Source: Atherinomorus stipes
Taxonomy: Eukaryota > Chordata > Actinopteri > Atheriniformes > Atherinidae
DNA length: 64,000 bases
Reading direction: 5' to 3'
Assembly (NCBI GenBank): GCA_023101725.1
Contig: JALJCO010010195.1
Location: forward strand, 1,178,001 to 1,242,000
Shown here: positions 39,207 to 52,671 of the stretch, piece by piece
How the letters are laid out: every line of letters starts with the position of its first letter
Position numbering within the stretch: position 1 is the first letter of the stretch
Position numbers and translations under genes: made by a program
The notes under the pieces: model-generated
Databases searched by the model: none
What the model saw: the letters and a program-made list of their open reading frames with translations, nothing else
Told to the model about the DNA's origin: nothing

Positions 39207-41597
39207 ATGATTGTGTTGGGCCGCATGTTCATCATGGAGTTTTTCAAAACTGCAACAGCCGGACTGTACATTGTGATTGCTGTGTTTTCATACACTGTTC
39301 ACTCTACAACAACAAGGTATTTCACATATGAAGAGGATGCACCTGGGACTGAAATAGGCAATTTGTCTCAAGATTTAAAGATTGATCCGGCTGATGACCC
39401 GGGCACATCATTCCGCTTCATGCAAGAAAGCAACTCTTCTCTGATTCACATGAGGGAAATAGACGGACTTCTGAGTGTTGCAGAAATCATTGATCGAGAG
39501 CAGCTTTGCCCCAGATCTCCCCGTTGCTTCATCACCTTTGACATCGTGGCCCTCTCCCGGGAAAAGTTTCAACTCATCCATGTGGAGATAGAAGTGAAAG
39601 ACATCAACGATCATTCTCCTCACTTTACGCGCAACGTGACAACTCTTGAGATCGTGGAAAACGTTCCCGTGGACTCAAGATTCCTGCTACAGATTGCTCT
39701 CGACCAGGATGTGGGTGAAAACTACATACAAAGCTACAACATCTCTTCCTGTAGTCATTTCGCCATCGAAGTGAGCGACAGGGAGGATGGAGTGAAGTTT
39801 GCAGAGCTGGTGTTGGTTAGGGAGCTCGACAGGGAGCTGGAGGACTCCTACACCATCGAAGTTACTGCATCAGACGGAGGAGTGCCAGCAAAGTCCGGGT
39901 CAATGACCGTACACATCAAAGTGCTGGACTTTAACGATAACAGCCCGACGTTTGAACACAGCTCTGTGAAAGTTGAGCTGAATGAAGACGCACCGGTGGG
40001 GCACCGAGTTCTCAAAGTGCATGCGTTTGACCCGGATGACGGCATTAACGGTGAAGTAATGTACGCATTTGATGACGGGTTGTCATTAGAAATTGCACGC
40101 TTATTCCACATCGACCCCGACTCAGGTGATGTGACGCTGAAAGCACTTGTTGATTATGAGAAAAGGAGGTCATACGAGCTGAGCATCAAAGCCTCGGATT
40201 TAGGGGAGAACTCTGCCCCATCCGCCTGCAAAGTTGTGATAGAGATCGTGGACGTGAATGACAATGCACCCGAAATCACCATCAAACCGATGACTTCAAG
40301 CAGAGATGGAGTTGCCTACATCACAGAAGCTGCAGCTGCAGAGAGTTTTGTGGCTCTTATCAGCACCTCGGACAGAGACTCAGGCTCCAATGGGTATGTG
40401 CGCGTCAGCCTGCTTGGCCACGAACATTTCACCCTCCAGCAGGCATATGGGGACACTTTCATGATTATTACCACCACTGTTTTAGACCGAGAGAAGATCC
40501 ATGAGTATAACTTGACTGTGATCGCTGAGGACCTCGGAAACCCGCCTTTTAAAACTGTCATACAGTACACTATTAGTGTAACAGATGAGAATGACAACCC
40601 CCCTCTCTTCAGTAAGTCACTGTATGAGGTGTCAGTTCTGGAAAATAACATCCCAGGTTCATATGTAACCACTGTTGTTGCTCGGGATCCAGATGTGGGA
40701 AAGAATGCCCAAGTTTCTTATAAACTCATAGATTCAGAGGCACCGGGAGGATCCCCACTGTCCACTTATCTTTCTGTAGATTCATTCTCAGGCTCTGTGT
40801 ATACTTTAAGATCTTTTGATTATGAGACTCTTCAGCAGATTGAGCTGGTCATTCAGGCTGAGGATAAAGGCTCCCCTTCTCTTTCAAGCACATCAACAAT
40901 CAGGATTAAAGTTGTAGATCTGAATGATAACTATCCATTCTTCACCTCCCCTGTCCTTGTGAACGACTCTGCTGATATTCCTCTGCCATACAATGCACCC
41001 TCCGGCTATCTTGCCCTTCGCGCGGCAGCTGAAGATCAGGATGAGGGAGTGAATGGTGAGCTCTCCTACCAAATTGTACAAGGTGACCCAAAGCTGTTTA
41101 CAATGAACAAAGACACTGGAGAGATTGCTTTGAAACAATGGCTGACAGCTGAAATTGGAGACGTGCTGGAAATAAAAATCACAGTGAGTGACAACGGCAG
41201 GGCCCCCCTCTCCAGCACAGCCACCATTAGGTTTGTCGTCTCTGACACAGAGCCCTCTGAAGACCAAGTCATCATTGTGCTGCGGTCAAGTGATGAGGAA
41301 GGCTCCAGCTTTGATGGCTCACTAATTATCATTATTATGCTCAGTGGGGGTTGCGCATTGTTGCTAATTGCAATAGTAGTTGTTGCCGTCACATGCAAAC
41401 TCAGCCGAGGGGGTAGAAGCCGTGGCAGAAAGAGAGGAGTGTGCCAGACCCTGTTTGATGGCCGCCCCCTGCCCATGCTCAGTTCAGCAGAACCAAATAT
41501 TTACATGGGCCAGCGTGGATTCTTCCATGAGAGGACGTCTTTGTCTCTGGATGATTCCTGCCTGTATGAGGAGAGGAGTGGGGACTCAGACACAAAG
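39207..41597 (+). other. pcdh8: pcdh8 coding exon 1 (ectodomain, membrane segment, proximal tail)
   Basis: One uninterrupted exon carries the whole extracellular region and membrane segment, the usual protocadherin arrangement. It ends in phase 0 after codons for DTK, followed by a consensus donor GTGAGT at 41598. If intron 1 is not removed, the frame adds 15 residues and stops at 41643-41645. Confidence 0.92.
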
Positions 41598-42599
41598 GTG
41601 AGTCAACTAGTATTTTTCACTATTTTTCATCTTTTACTTTCATGATGTTCTATAGTGTCGCCTTGATCTTTGTGCCAAAAGTGGAAACTAAGCTCTCTGC
41701 TGTCATTGTGTTTGTTCTTTTAGATCTTCCTGCCCTCCAAGCATTTCCAACCAACATCTGCGTGGCAAGGTGACAGATTCTGCTTGCAAGTGAGGTAAGA
41801 GATAGGATAGGCTTCATTAAGAAAAAAGTCTCTCTGAAAAACAAGGGAACTTATCATGCACCATGTTCACAGTTTGTTGCTTGTGGCATGTCTGTAGAAT
41901 GAGGTTAGATTGGTAGTGAAGAGGCAGGCCCTGCATATTAAAAAAAAAATCAAGGGTACATCAATAATCTAGCTAATGTGATGTAGCTGCCGCTCATACT
42001 GTATTTGTTGGTTGCAGTGGCATCGGCAACAATGACCAGCTGAGCGTGAAGGACAGTGGAAAAGGGGACAGTGACTTCAACGACAGTGACTCTGATATCA
42101 GTGGTGATGGAGGAAAGAGGAACTTTAGTACTTTCCAGCCAAGGCTAAAAGGTGAGTTTTCTACCACTGAAGTTTGAAGTTTTAACATCTGTTTAAAACA
42201 TCACTGTGGTAATATCTGCACAAACCGTTTCTCACCCTTATTTCAATTCATTTCATTTCCATTTCAGGCACTGCTAACAGCTTATCCGAGGACTGCCAAG
42301 GCACCTATTGCGCAATTCCTTCACAGAGCTTCAGAGCCTCCAGAAACAATGCATACACAATAGGTTTCTCCCCAATGCCTGTCTTCAACAATCCTCGTGG
42401 CAATAGGAAAGACTGCGGTTATGGCACAAATCTGCCGAAATCAGGAAACAGCATGCAAACCTTCTGCAGATCAGGGACTCTTCCTTCTTACTTCCCTCAA
42501 CAGCTCTGTGAGGCACGCGCTGGGGCTGCTGCAGCACATAAACAGGCTCCTGATATTGTAACTGTGGCTACAGAACTAGAGGTTGCCACCATTTTTTAA
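39207..42599 (+). CDS. pcdh8: Protocadherin-8 (paraxial protocadherin), 4 coding exons
   Basis: Single-pass adhesion receptor of the delta-2 protocadherin family (PCDH8/PAPC/arcadlin), known for cell sorting in gastrulation and somite formation and for cadherin endocytosis at synapses. Coding exons are 39207-41597, 41724-41794, 42018-42151 and 42268-42599, giving about 975 residues (human protein about 1070). Visible in order: hydrophobic signal peptide (about residues 12-33), six cadherin repeats whose calcium motifs include DINDHSP (132), DFNDNSP (241), DVNDNAP (349), DENDNPP (460) and DLNDNYP (571), the EC1 C-X5-C pair (C101, C107), a membrane segment (about 706-728), a basic stretch, then the cytoplasmic acidic motif DSGKGDSDFNDSDSD in exon 3. 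Identity rests on YEEDAPGT near the N-terminus, STSDRDSG and GHEHF in EC4, and the acidic motif, all PCDH8-like. The first ATG (39207) has poor context; the in-frame ATG at 39234 has A at -3 and G at +4 and is the likelier start (966 residues). Confidence 0.95.
41724..41794 (+). other. pcdh8: pcdh8 coding exon 2 (71 nt)
   Basis: Preceded by a pyrimidine-rich tract ending in TTTTAG and followed by donor GTAAGA at 41795. It starts in phase 0 (IFLPSKHFQ...) and ends after two bases of a codon, which exon 3 completes as serine. It encodes about 24 cytoplasmic residues. The splice sites are inferred from sequence, without transcript support. Confidence 0.8.
42018..42151 (+). other. pcdh8: pcdh8 coding exon 3 (134 nt), acidic DSGKGDSD motif
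   Basis: Acceptor TTGCAG ends at 42017 and donor GTGAGT begins at 42152. The exon encodes the cytoplasmic motif DSGKGDSDFNDSDSD, nearly identical to the human PCDH8 segment and related to DSGHGDSDQADSD in PCDH17. This motif is the strongest evidence that the small exons belong to this gene. Frame is preserved across both junctions. Confidence 0.9.
42268..42599 (+). other. pcdh8: pcdh8 terminal coding exon (332 nt)
   Basis: Acceptor TTTCAG ends at 42267. The exon completes a glycine codon and runs to a TAA at 42597-42599. It encodes MQTFCRSGTLP, which matches MSTFCKSTSLP in the human PCDH8 tail. The region where delta-2 relatives carry GHSDRCW instead reads EDCQGTYCAIPSQ, so that motif looks degraded or lost. 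The C-terminus is shorter than in human PCDH8. Confidence 0.88.
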
Positions 42600-42790
42600 A
42601 ATTGATTAAGATGAACCTGGAAAATGTAAATATCTAGAAGTTCTCATCTTTATGTGAACAAGTGTACATATTTGTTCATGAACAGAATTCATATTATTCA
42701 TTGTTTAATCATGTTTTTTTTTTAGTTTGCTGTACTATGATGTTTGCTGATATGAGTTTGCGCAATAAAAACCAGACTGAAATGATAAAA
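42600..42790 (+). other. pcdh8: pcdh8 3' untranslated region with AATAAA signal
   Basis: After the TAA at 42597-42599, the first canonical polyadenylation hexamer AATAAA lies at 42764-42769, so the shortest likely message ends near 42785-42795. A T-run at 42714-42723 lies between. Longer 3' ends cannot be excluded, because more AATAAA-like hexamers occur in the AT-rich DNA beyond. Confidence 0.55.
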
Positions 42791-45700
42791 CCTATCATTC
42801 ATTCACCTGTTTTAAGTTTTCTCAAATGTGATCATGGTATGAAAACTTATAAAATATTAGATATTGGATGTGGAAGTTGTTGAGATAATAATAGCAACCC
42901 ATTCAAAACACCAAGTGAAATTTGTAAACATGTAAAACTCCTCCCCCATGTTGGAATCTACTCTCTAGTCAGTGCTGATCTGATGTAAAATCTGACGCTC
43001 CTCTATTACCTGAGAGACTTGCTTTGAAGACTCCAAGGTTGCTCAGCTAAGTTTCTTGCATGCAAATGAGAGTGCAGAGTTGGCACTCACATAAAGTATA
43101 AGCCATTATTCCGACATTATCATCTTGGGTGCTGTAATGTAAGCGTCTGCTCTTTAAAATAATTTACTTCACAGTGCACAACACAGTAAAACGTATTAGG
43201 TTGCTTGACAAATTCCTGCCTTCCGGTCGCTGCTGTGAGGGGCAAACATTCAGCTTTTAATGAATTCATCTGCCTTTGCTTGCAAAATGGTGGAAGTACA
43301 TACAAGGTGGAATACAAATTTTTCATGTAGCTCTATTCTGACACTGATAAGACATCTGCTTTCCTGGCTTTGCTGTCACATTTTGCAGTCCTGGTTAGAA
43401 TTTCTAAGCTTAAACCGTGAATATGCAGGGCAAGTACAAACTGTTTCTAGTCCAAAATTCTTTAGTGATGAGCCATTGATTACTTTAAAATCTATAACCA
43501 ACCCTGTTGACAAACAATACAGGCTATTAGTTGTTTGTCAGCTTTGAGGCAAACAAACTAACTAATATTTTAATAGTTTTCTGCCTTAAAGCTGCCAAGC
43601 TTTTACTCACACGTTTAAATATAGAACCATGATGTATGAGAGCAAATTCAGGACACACGGTCTCAAGAACCCTGAAAGTTTGCTCTAAATTATGCAAGAA
43701 AAAGATCAATTAAATACATCTATCAATCAAGGGACCATGTCCAGGGGGAAGAGCATGGCTTTTCATCAACAACTTCAAAATATACAAGTCTGCTTCGAAG
43801 CTGCTTTTACCAATATTTTCTGTTTGTGTGACTGGAAGTGTTGCACAAATATTTCAAACAACATTAAATACCTGCTGCTTTTCATCAGTCCATCCACCAA
43901 GCTTGTCACAGTATTCAGTCCTCATTATTTTTAAGGTCAACTTAAGCAAGTGATTTATGAGCGCCAATGACACAAGAGTAGGGAGCTGCTCAAATATAAG
44001 AAGAGCCAAATAAGAAAAAGCACTAAAGAGAAAATAAATAGTCCCCAAAACTGAAGAGGTATTAATAAAATCTGATGGCAGACAGAGGCTTTATTTTTCC
44101 AGTTTTCTGTTCATCTGCAGGAAAAAAAGGGCTAAGAGTTATACTCATTTGCATGATCATGAATACCTGTTTTTGATTGCTGTGATAACAGCTGGAATAG
44201 AGTGAATTAGACACTTTTTACATGACTGTACGAAACAGAGCTTTCACACATTACTACAATAGGTTTCATGAATAAACCAAGGGCATGTCTAAGCTGTACT
44301 TACCATTTCTTTTCGTTATCATTACCCAAGTTACTATTATTAAAGCCGCTGCAGTTTGAAATGAAAAAAAATGCCACGATGTTAACTTGAGGATTCAAGG
44401 CCACGCGGTACAAAAGGCAAGCAATAAGAAAGAAGGTCATATTTGTGCCCCTAGTGATGTTCACAGGTCTGACAGATAGCCAATTGTACACAGAGGGAAA
44501 ATGCATTTATCAATCAATACAATATGGTTCCCCTCTGTCATTGCTTTATATTCTCCTTGTAGGTCAAATAAGTTGTGCACTGACCTGACAATTCATGCCA
44601 CGAGGTATATTCATTTACACTGTTTGGAATATTATGTATGTCTGCTATTGTCGGAAGACACTGTGTTCATTTATTTCCAAATGGTCTTCACATTAATGTC
44701 CAGCAGCAGCTCTAACAACACATTTGAAATGTCCCCAGGTAACAGGAAGCCCACGTTAAAGAGATCCTTTTTAGCTCATTAGTAGTCCACCAACAAATGA
44801 GTCAGATCTATTCACGTCATTTCTAGCCTCTGCACCTGCAGTGTTCGGTTTATTTTTGACAACTAGCTAACTGCATGACCGTAATTATGTTTCTATGACC
44901 TCTTAGACTCTCAACTTTGGCACCCAGTGCCCCCGTGAGTGCAGCCTTTCTGAATCGATGGCATGTGGTGCTTTAGGCCTGATCCACAATGCAATGTTTT
45001 GTACTTCTTGCACCTCGACTTCATCTTTGTCTCAACTGCCAAGTGCGAGTATTGACTTTTGGATGCTTTGAATTGTGGGGCTGGTGTGGAAAAATAGCAC
45101 CATTTGTTTTCCTCTTGACAGTTTGTCTTGAAGCTGAAGCTTTGTTTATGTTCATTTACCATTAAGATGTCAGCTGCTTCATTTATAAGTTTGATCGGAC
45201 TAAGTTTACTCCTGCAATAACATCTGCTACTTTGGATATGAGACATGGTGCGGGTATGGCGTTTGGGCAGAAGCAGCTATTTCTACTTAATTATAGGATG
45301 TTATCATGAAGGCACTGTCATCCCATTGTAATTTTTTGCATGAATACAATATGCCACTGATGGAACATATCCACTATGAGGATTTTTTTTTTTCTTTTTT
45401 CCATGCACATCATTTTATGATATTCATGTAATTGTGGCAATTAAAAAGAACTGGCAAACATGAGTTTGTACTGTGTGTTCAGTCTGATCACTGACAAGCT
45501 GAGACTTTCTAACACATTCTTGTGAAATATGCTTGTTTGCTCATTTGTTTGCTCTTTTGCCGAAAGCAAGAGAGGATCAATTCTATCATATCTGTGTAGT
45601 TTGGCTAGTTTGAAGATGAATCCAGCAGGTCTTTAGCTAGCCTGTCTCTGGAGTTAACTGAGGTTGCCATTGGAGACCCCAGGTATACGCTATTCCAACT

Positions 45701-48700
45701 CATCCAAAGGAAAGAAAAGAAACAAAACACAACAAACCAAGTCCTTCATAGTCATATTTATTTCTTTGTGAACTTACTTGTGTCTTAGCTGAACTGAAGA
45801 CTGCATGTATGACAGGGCCAGGCTATCATATCCTTATTTTCATTGTGTAAAAGGCAAAGCTAAGCTAGCTGCCTGCCAGCTCCAGTTTAATATTAAATGG
45901 AAAATATGAGAGTTGAATCAATCTTCTCGTCAAACTTTCAAAAAGAAATTAAGTATGGATATTTCTCCAAACTTGGACAAATTACTTGAATCTAAAATTC
46001 ACATATCAACAGACCTGTTTTGTGCCTGTTTTAATCATTTAAGGAATATTTAAATATTTATATTCTAATCTGAGCTCAGGATATCATTTTCTCAACAAAG
46101 CTTTTTAGGTGTGAGCCTTTGTCTCGAGTGTTGCCCCACAACCACGGCACAAAAAGGCTCTCGGGAAACATTATGCTTCTCAAACTGTCAAAGAGAGGCA
46201 TTATTAAGTTATAGAAAACTCACAATTTATAAACCTTAAAGACAATTAAAAGAGCAGCATCTGTAAATGGGGTTCCACAAAACTTAAAAAGAAAGAAAAG
46301 CTGTTTATGATCAGAAAAAGGATGTTCCCATCTTTAACCTGGAAAGATCAGGTCAAAGATGGATGCAAAGGGGTCAGGTGGCCTGGACTTTTCTCTCTGG
46401 CCATGGGCCCTTCCTCTTTCTCTGTGTAGAAACAAACTAAGAATCCTGTCTGTCCCCCAGTCCCACAGTACACAATGTGGTAGTAATACTGCCGGCTGTG
46501 TATCTACCTCTCAAAAGATAGTCCTGTCTCCTGTGTGTTGACTTGACATCCCATATCAGTGGCTGCCTTCCCCAACCAGCAAGACTTTCAGCAAGCAGCA
46601 ATGCCCACTGTCCACTGGATTAGACATGTCAGAGACTCAGACTGTGATCACAGGGGTGCTGACTTCAATTCATTGCTGCTGGTTCTGCACAATTGTATTT
46701 CCTCTCTGTTCTAATTCAGTGTATTTTTTTCACTTCTAAATAATCTTGTCATATAAACTCTATTATTTCACACTTTTCCAAGACTAAAGACATCGTTTCA
46801 ATTGCATTTTACCATTTTTTGGCAAACATTAGATTTAAACAGAACTCTTGATGACCTCAGACAAAAATTGTTTCAGAATATATACAAGAATACATGAAAA
46901 TCTGATGTCTCATAATGTCATACAGTAGATAGTGTTTGAGCATGTAACAGCACCAACATATTTATCAAGTAAAAGAAGAAGTGGTTTTGTGTGGCATCCT
47001 GTATAGAGATTTTATTTTATTTGAATTTACTTTGAATGTAGTAATCTAATTTGATTAATCTGATAAAGTTTCTCTTGGATGTTCTTTCTTATTTCAGCTC
47101 TCAGATGAGAGAAAGATCAGAAAACTCTAAAAGAAGCTATTTCATGGGAATTGTTGCTAGATGATGTGATAGATCACATCAAACTGTATCAGCCCATACA
47201 GTTTCATTATTATTATTGTTACTCTTGATGTTTTCAGATTGATTTTTTCCTTAAAACAGGAGGCAGACAAGCCAACCATGACCAAAATGTACTGATTGTT
47301 GACCATTTTTATCCAGATAATTTAAAAAAGCTGATAAGGAAGTAACATGTATGAAATTTAGATAAATATTCCTGTAAAGCAGCTGACATTTATTGTGAGT
47401 TTTGCTCATGTGTTGATGATCCTGCTAACTGGAGCAGACCCTGACTTATCATTTAGGAAAAACGGATCCTTGATTCATCAAAAGAAACTGTATTGTATGT
47501 ACTATAGCCTGTGGCAGCACTACACGTAGTGGCGTGAACTCTATTTTAGTTCTCATACCACTAGGGGGAAACATCATGCTATGGAACCTGAGAGAAACTA
47601 CACACTCTCCAAGCATAATTTACACTTGTGAGTCTCAGTTTTAAACACAGCAATATGGCAAGGATGAAATAAAAAGTTTAATAAAATGAAATAAATAGAA
47701 TATTTAATGTGTTGCTGGTTCACTGGAACTACAAGATCTTTCTCTGAAAAAGCAGGCCAGTGTAATTCATGAAGTCGTGCTGTGCTTTTACAAAACCTCA
47801 GTTTTTAATGGAGTTCCACAGGAAGCCTGTGTTCGACAGTAGCATCATGCAGTGTGGCAATAATATGTCAGTGCTTTCACTTTCTCCCTGCCATTTCAGA
47901 CATGTGCCGTCATTGTATGGCTCGGGCTCTTAGTGACAAGTTCACCAAACAGAACCATTGTTCTCTTTAGATGATTTTGTTGAGGGCTTCCAGCGATTTA
48001 AATCTCTCTGTCCAGTTTGGCGTCGTCTGCAGAGCTGAGGATGTGCTGTATTTGAGTCTGATGAACAAACAAAGGATGAGCGCAATTTGAGAGGCCTCAG
48101 CAATCAGATCATGGAGTGCTCATTTTCAGCTGAAGCACATCTGCGAGTAATCCACTGCCTTGAATTCAGCTGTTTCATCTTTATCTCAAACAGAACCAAG
48201 AACCAAACCCCCACACAGTATGGGAATAAACTCATACTCTTTCTTTGTGCTTTAACTTTAAACCATATCCACAATTCAGTGGGAACAGTGGGGCACCTCA
48301 TTAACGTTCCATTTTGAGCATATTTATAATAGCATAAAAAAACATAAGCTCAAATCTCCATTTGGCTTGTATTCAGGATGAGTTGTTATTATCCATCTTT
48401 TAATAACAAATATCATTGCATGACCACAGAGAGAATATGCAATGTTACCTCAGTGACAACAGAGGCAACAAGACATAATAATAAACACAAATGATCTCCC
48501 TTTAAGCCTCTTAAGGCTTCCACATAAAGCAATCCAAAAACAGAATGTTCCATCTGATGCAGGCTTACAACCATATTAAATCAGTTTATCACCGAATAAA
48601 TGTATGCATGAATTGACTGCTGCTTTTCCACCTCAGTACCAGAGTGGTTGACCTATGTCTTAAACAGTAATGGCACTCGGAGCCTGCGGTTCTCTATCTG

Positions 48701-48928
48701 CAGAGAGTGTCAGCTCACACATAAGAGCTCTGGTCCTGAGCTGATGATGATAAATCTGTGCCAGTTGTTCACCAGTTGATTGTGGTTTACAGCTGAGCAG
48801 GGAGAGTATCTCATTGTGTCAGTGTGGGCCGTCATGGAGACAGCTGCCAAACGAAAAACAGCTTTTATGCCGTTCTCTTGTATATAGAGGAGCAAATTAG
48901 GAAGAGAACGATATAGATGGAAAATGAG

Positions 48929-48963
<35 letters not shown>

Positions 48964-51900
48964 AGAATAATATGTTGCATCAATCAGTCTAAATGACTTG
49001 CTTATGTAATTAGCTAACAATGTTTTGTTTCTTGGGCTCCCTAAAGTTATTAGTGCTTCACAGTTAACCTTGAAGTAATTGGAAAGGCTGTGTTGATGTT
49101 CTCCTATCAGTATGGGACTGACACTTTATTTTTCTTCTGTGGATGGCTTCCCTCCTCTTTCATGTCCCTACAGTATTTATGAATTAGCTCCCTGTCACTT
49201 TACAGTACAGCCTAATACTAATTGGTGGCGAGATATATGGGTTATTCGCATCGCGCTAGGTGGCATGCAGACTTCCTTCCTTCCTTCCTGATATTAACAT
49301 GACAGAAAATTGTCGAAACTAATAACATGGTGTTGCACGGGTAATGCGGCTTCACAAATTACACCTTCCTTGAAAATGGTATAATCTCAAACATAAATTT
49401 AACACGAAGTCTCTGCAACCTCTGCCTCTCCAACCAGTTCCTGACATTTTAATTTGATGCTTCATCTGCAATTGGGCATGCACTGCACAGACGTTGGCTT
49501 ATTTTTGTTTAGAGTAAATCAAACATTCACTTTGGACTCCTCTTCATTTACAAGGAGATGGAGCCAGACCGTGCATGGATTATAACATCAGTTATTATCA
49601 TGTTTTAATAATTTGGACCATTTTATGCTAAAAAGAATTTAGAAATGATGATTTTTTGATGACTGCTGTGTGAAGCATGGTAAGAGTCTCCAGCCTGCTG
49701 GTCTGTTTGTTAATCGAAAGAAGGAAGTCAAAAGTCGGATGTAGGTTAAAAGCTTCATATTATCATTTATTTTTCTACTTTTGAAAAAAGTATCCAAAGA
49801 GAGGAAAAGACAGTCTGTCAAAGGACATATTGACATGTTTGTTTGTATTTGCTCTCTGCATTTTTCAATTTCATAGAAAATAGGAAAAATGTTGTGTCCT
49901 TTTTAATTTTCTGATAGTCTATTGCCTCTGTGGGCCACTTTGCTGGATAGATATCTGCCCAAGAAGTTAATTCAAATGACTTTTTGAGGATGGCGATTGA
50001 TCCATTGCATACTAAATAACTTTCTGAGCCTGAGATAAAGTGCCACTGCAGAGAGAATCAGGAAATGTCATGAGCTCTCCCAAATCATGCTGTTATTGTA
50101 ACTATCTATTATCATTGTCTCCATCTAATTATGAAAGCGCTTTTCATTCTGCGGCTTTCACCTTCCAGTAATCCCACACAGAGTACAGAAATTTAGTCTT
50201 TGTCAATATCACAAATCTTAAAATAAATCTATGCAGGGGTTGTAAGCTCAGGTTGCTTTTCAAGGGTTTCGGGCTTGTGTTTGAAATATAAACAAAACCA
50301 AGAAAAAAACACACCACAAACAGTTTGTTTATTGTTCTCTTTGGGATTCTCAGAGATCACTGAGGCTGAGGCCGGTTTTCTTTTGTTTACCTGGAGGATC
50401 ACAGCGTGGGTCATATTAGAGGTGTTTACTACTCCTGTCAAAGCATAAGTTGTAAATTTTAGCTCATAGGGGAATGAAAGACGTTGTGGCATGCTGAGTG
50501 CAGACACCAAAGTAATGTCACCTTGAGTGAGCATTTCTCTTGTCTGGACTGGCAGGTGATATCAGAGGATAAACTCCATTTTGACCTTGTGTTCACTCGT
50601 CACAGCAAAAACACAAGAAAAAAAGGAAAAGAAAATACAACAGAAAAAAAGAAAGAGAGAAACAGCCATCACATTTCAAATATTATTGCTCCAGTCAGCT
50701 GATATCAACCCGTACGGTTGCAGATAACTCTCACTTCATTCTGTTTGGAGCTATGGATGGCTAAGCTTGATTTTAACACTGTTTATTAGAAAATGCCACC
50801 GAAAAAACAACAACTAAGCTTCATTAACATTCACTGTCATGGAAGTGTGATTGATTCCATCATCAACCAAGTTATTTTCATCACCAGTATAGGAACATCA
50901 AACACCGTGACCTCCATTATTTCCCCTTTGAAATTGCATTCACTTTATTCGCCTCTCTGGCTCTCCAATACCTTGAATCATTTCTCCTGGGAGGTGTTTT
51001 TTTTTTCTAACCTGCTGCTTCTCTGCCAGTCCTAAGAGCAGTGTAACCAGCAATTCTCTTACACTGTATGTGGGACACTTGAGCAAAGAGTGAGACGAGG
51101 CGGCTGGGGCAGCCTTGGTGAGTCTGTGCACTAGATACAGCTCGGTGAAATTTAGACAGCGAACCCAAAAACAAAGTGGCACACATGTTATATTTATCTT
51201 GATAATATATGGGTCCTTCGAGGCAGGAATCAAACTCTCACTTCAGTATTGAGCACAGTGCTCAAGCAAAGAGACACAAATAAATGAGAACATGTATATG
51301 TCTTAAAGATTTTTTGATCTCCCAAAGTCCAGCTTAATAAATTGGAATAAATAAATGGAACAGATGGGAAATGCTATTTGCTTTCTTTACAAGTGCTCGA
51401 TGAGAAGATCGATAACACTAGACTGTGCTTTGAGTGTGAATCAGAAACCAATAGGAAGTTAGTTATAAATAAAGCCTTGAACTGGTCTAGATCTTCCTTA
51501 TTCATATACATGTATGTTAAGAGATTTAACTAGGCAAAAATCTGTATTTGGAGGCTGGAGGGTGTGGCTGTGGTGTAACACCAGTCACATATTGCTGCAA
51601 CTGTCTTGTCTGACCCTCTGTGTTTTCCTCTTTACATTTGTTTCCGCTGTCTGGTGAGTTTGGGGATTGAAAACTACTTGATTAGGTCCATAAGAAAGGG
51701 AAGAAAAGAACCTTTTACTTATCTTAAAAACATCATAATTTCCCTTTAAATCAGTTGTTTTAAAACTTTCATCAAAAGACACAAGCATAGCAAAAATACA
51801 TTGATAAGTAAAAGAAACCTCGCTTGACATACATTACTTAGAAGTTTAGTTTTCTGTCATGCAGAAATGAAGTTTAAGTCCATTGGGCCAAATACAGGGA

Positions 51901-52670
51901 TTTTGATTTTATTTTCACATTTACAAGAGACAAGCTGTCAAATTTAGAACAATAAATGATTTTCTTCCCAAAAGACATTTGATTTAAAAAGAAAAAGAAA
52001 TAGCTGCAGAAGTTAAAATGTTCTTGCACCCAAATATTCACTGTTTCTAGTCTATAGTTTATCCACAGGCTGCTTGGACAGAACAGTAATATATATGAAT
52101 AAATAAATAATAAATGTAAATCTTTAAAACAAAGGAGAAAAGAGAAAAAGAACTAAGAAGTTCTGCCTTGTAATGCTATCAAACTCTTCCATAAAACTTG
52201 TTTTTCAGAATGTATTTTTATGGCTCTGTGGTTGTTTCTCTTATTGAAAATAATTAGAATTCCACAGTGATACACAAAAAATTGAAGATTCACTTTATCA
52301 TTGAATCTTTGTTTACTGATAAAACTGAGGAGATTATCAAATTGTGTTATTAAACTCTATTAAGTATTGATAGGGTAGAATATGGTGTGTCTCACCTTTG
52401 CCAAGGTCAGTTTTGCAATGAAAAGAAATGGAAATTGTGATCCATGCTCATGTCTCAGTGCTCCATCCGTACAGGTGCAACTTTATGGTGTGGAAGTCTT
52501 CTGCCACATAAGGACCTGGTGGCCCTTCAGAGAGCACAGACTGGCCTTGGACACAAGAGGATGCAGAAACCTTGTACAAGCTTTTAACTTAACCAAAGAA
52601 TGAGATTAAATTAAAAGCACGACTGGCATTGAGTTTCTGGAGTGGCATCTCAAGGACTTATTGTCAGATA
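42791..52670. other. Non-coding DNA between pcdh8 and pcdh17 (first part)
   Basis: No coding exon or recognisable dispersed repeat. It contains a (GA)n microsatellite at 48932-48961 and a small TTCC tract at about 49275-49288. The remaining sequence is unremarkable AT-rich DNA at this level of inspection. Confidence 0.45.
48932..48961. repeat. (GA)n microsatellite
   Basis: Fifteen uninterrupted GA units. Confidence 0.95.
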
Positions 52671-52671
52671 G

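Noticed and set aside
39408..41476. Minus-strand open frames of 71-136 codons across pcdh8 exon 1
   Set aside because: Shadows of the conserved coding exon on the opposite strand; no independent support.
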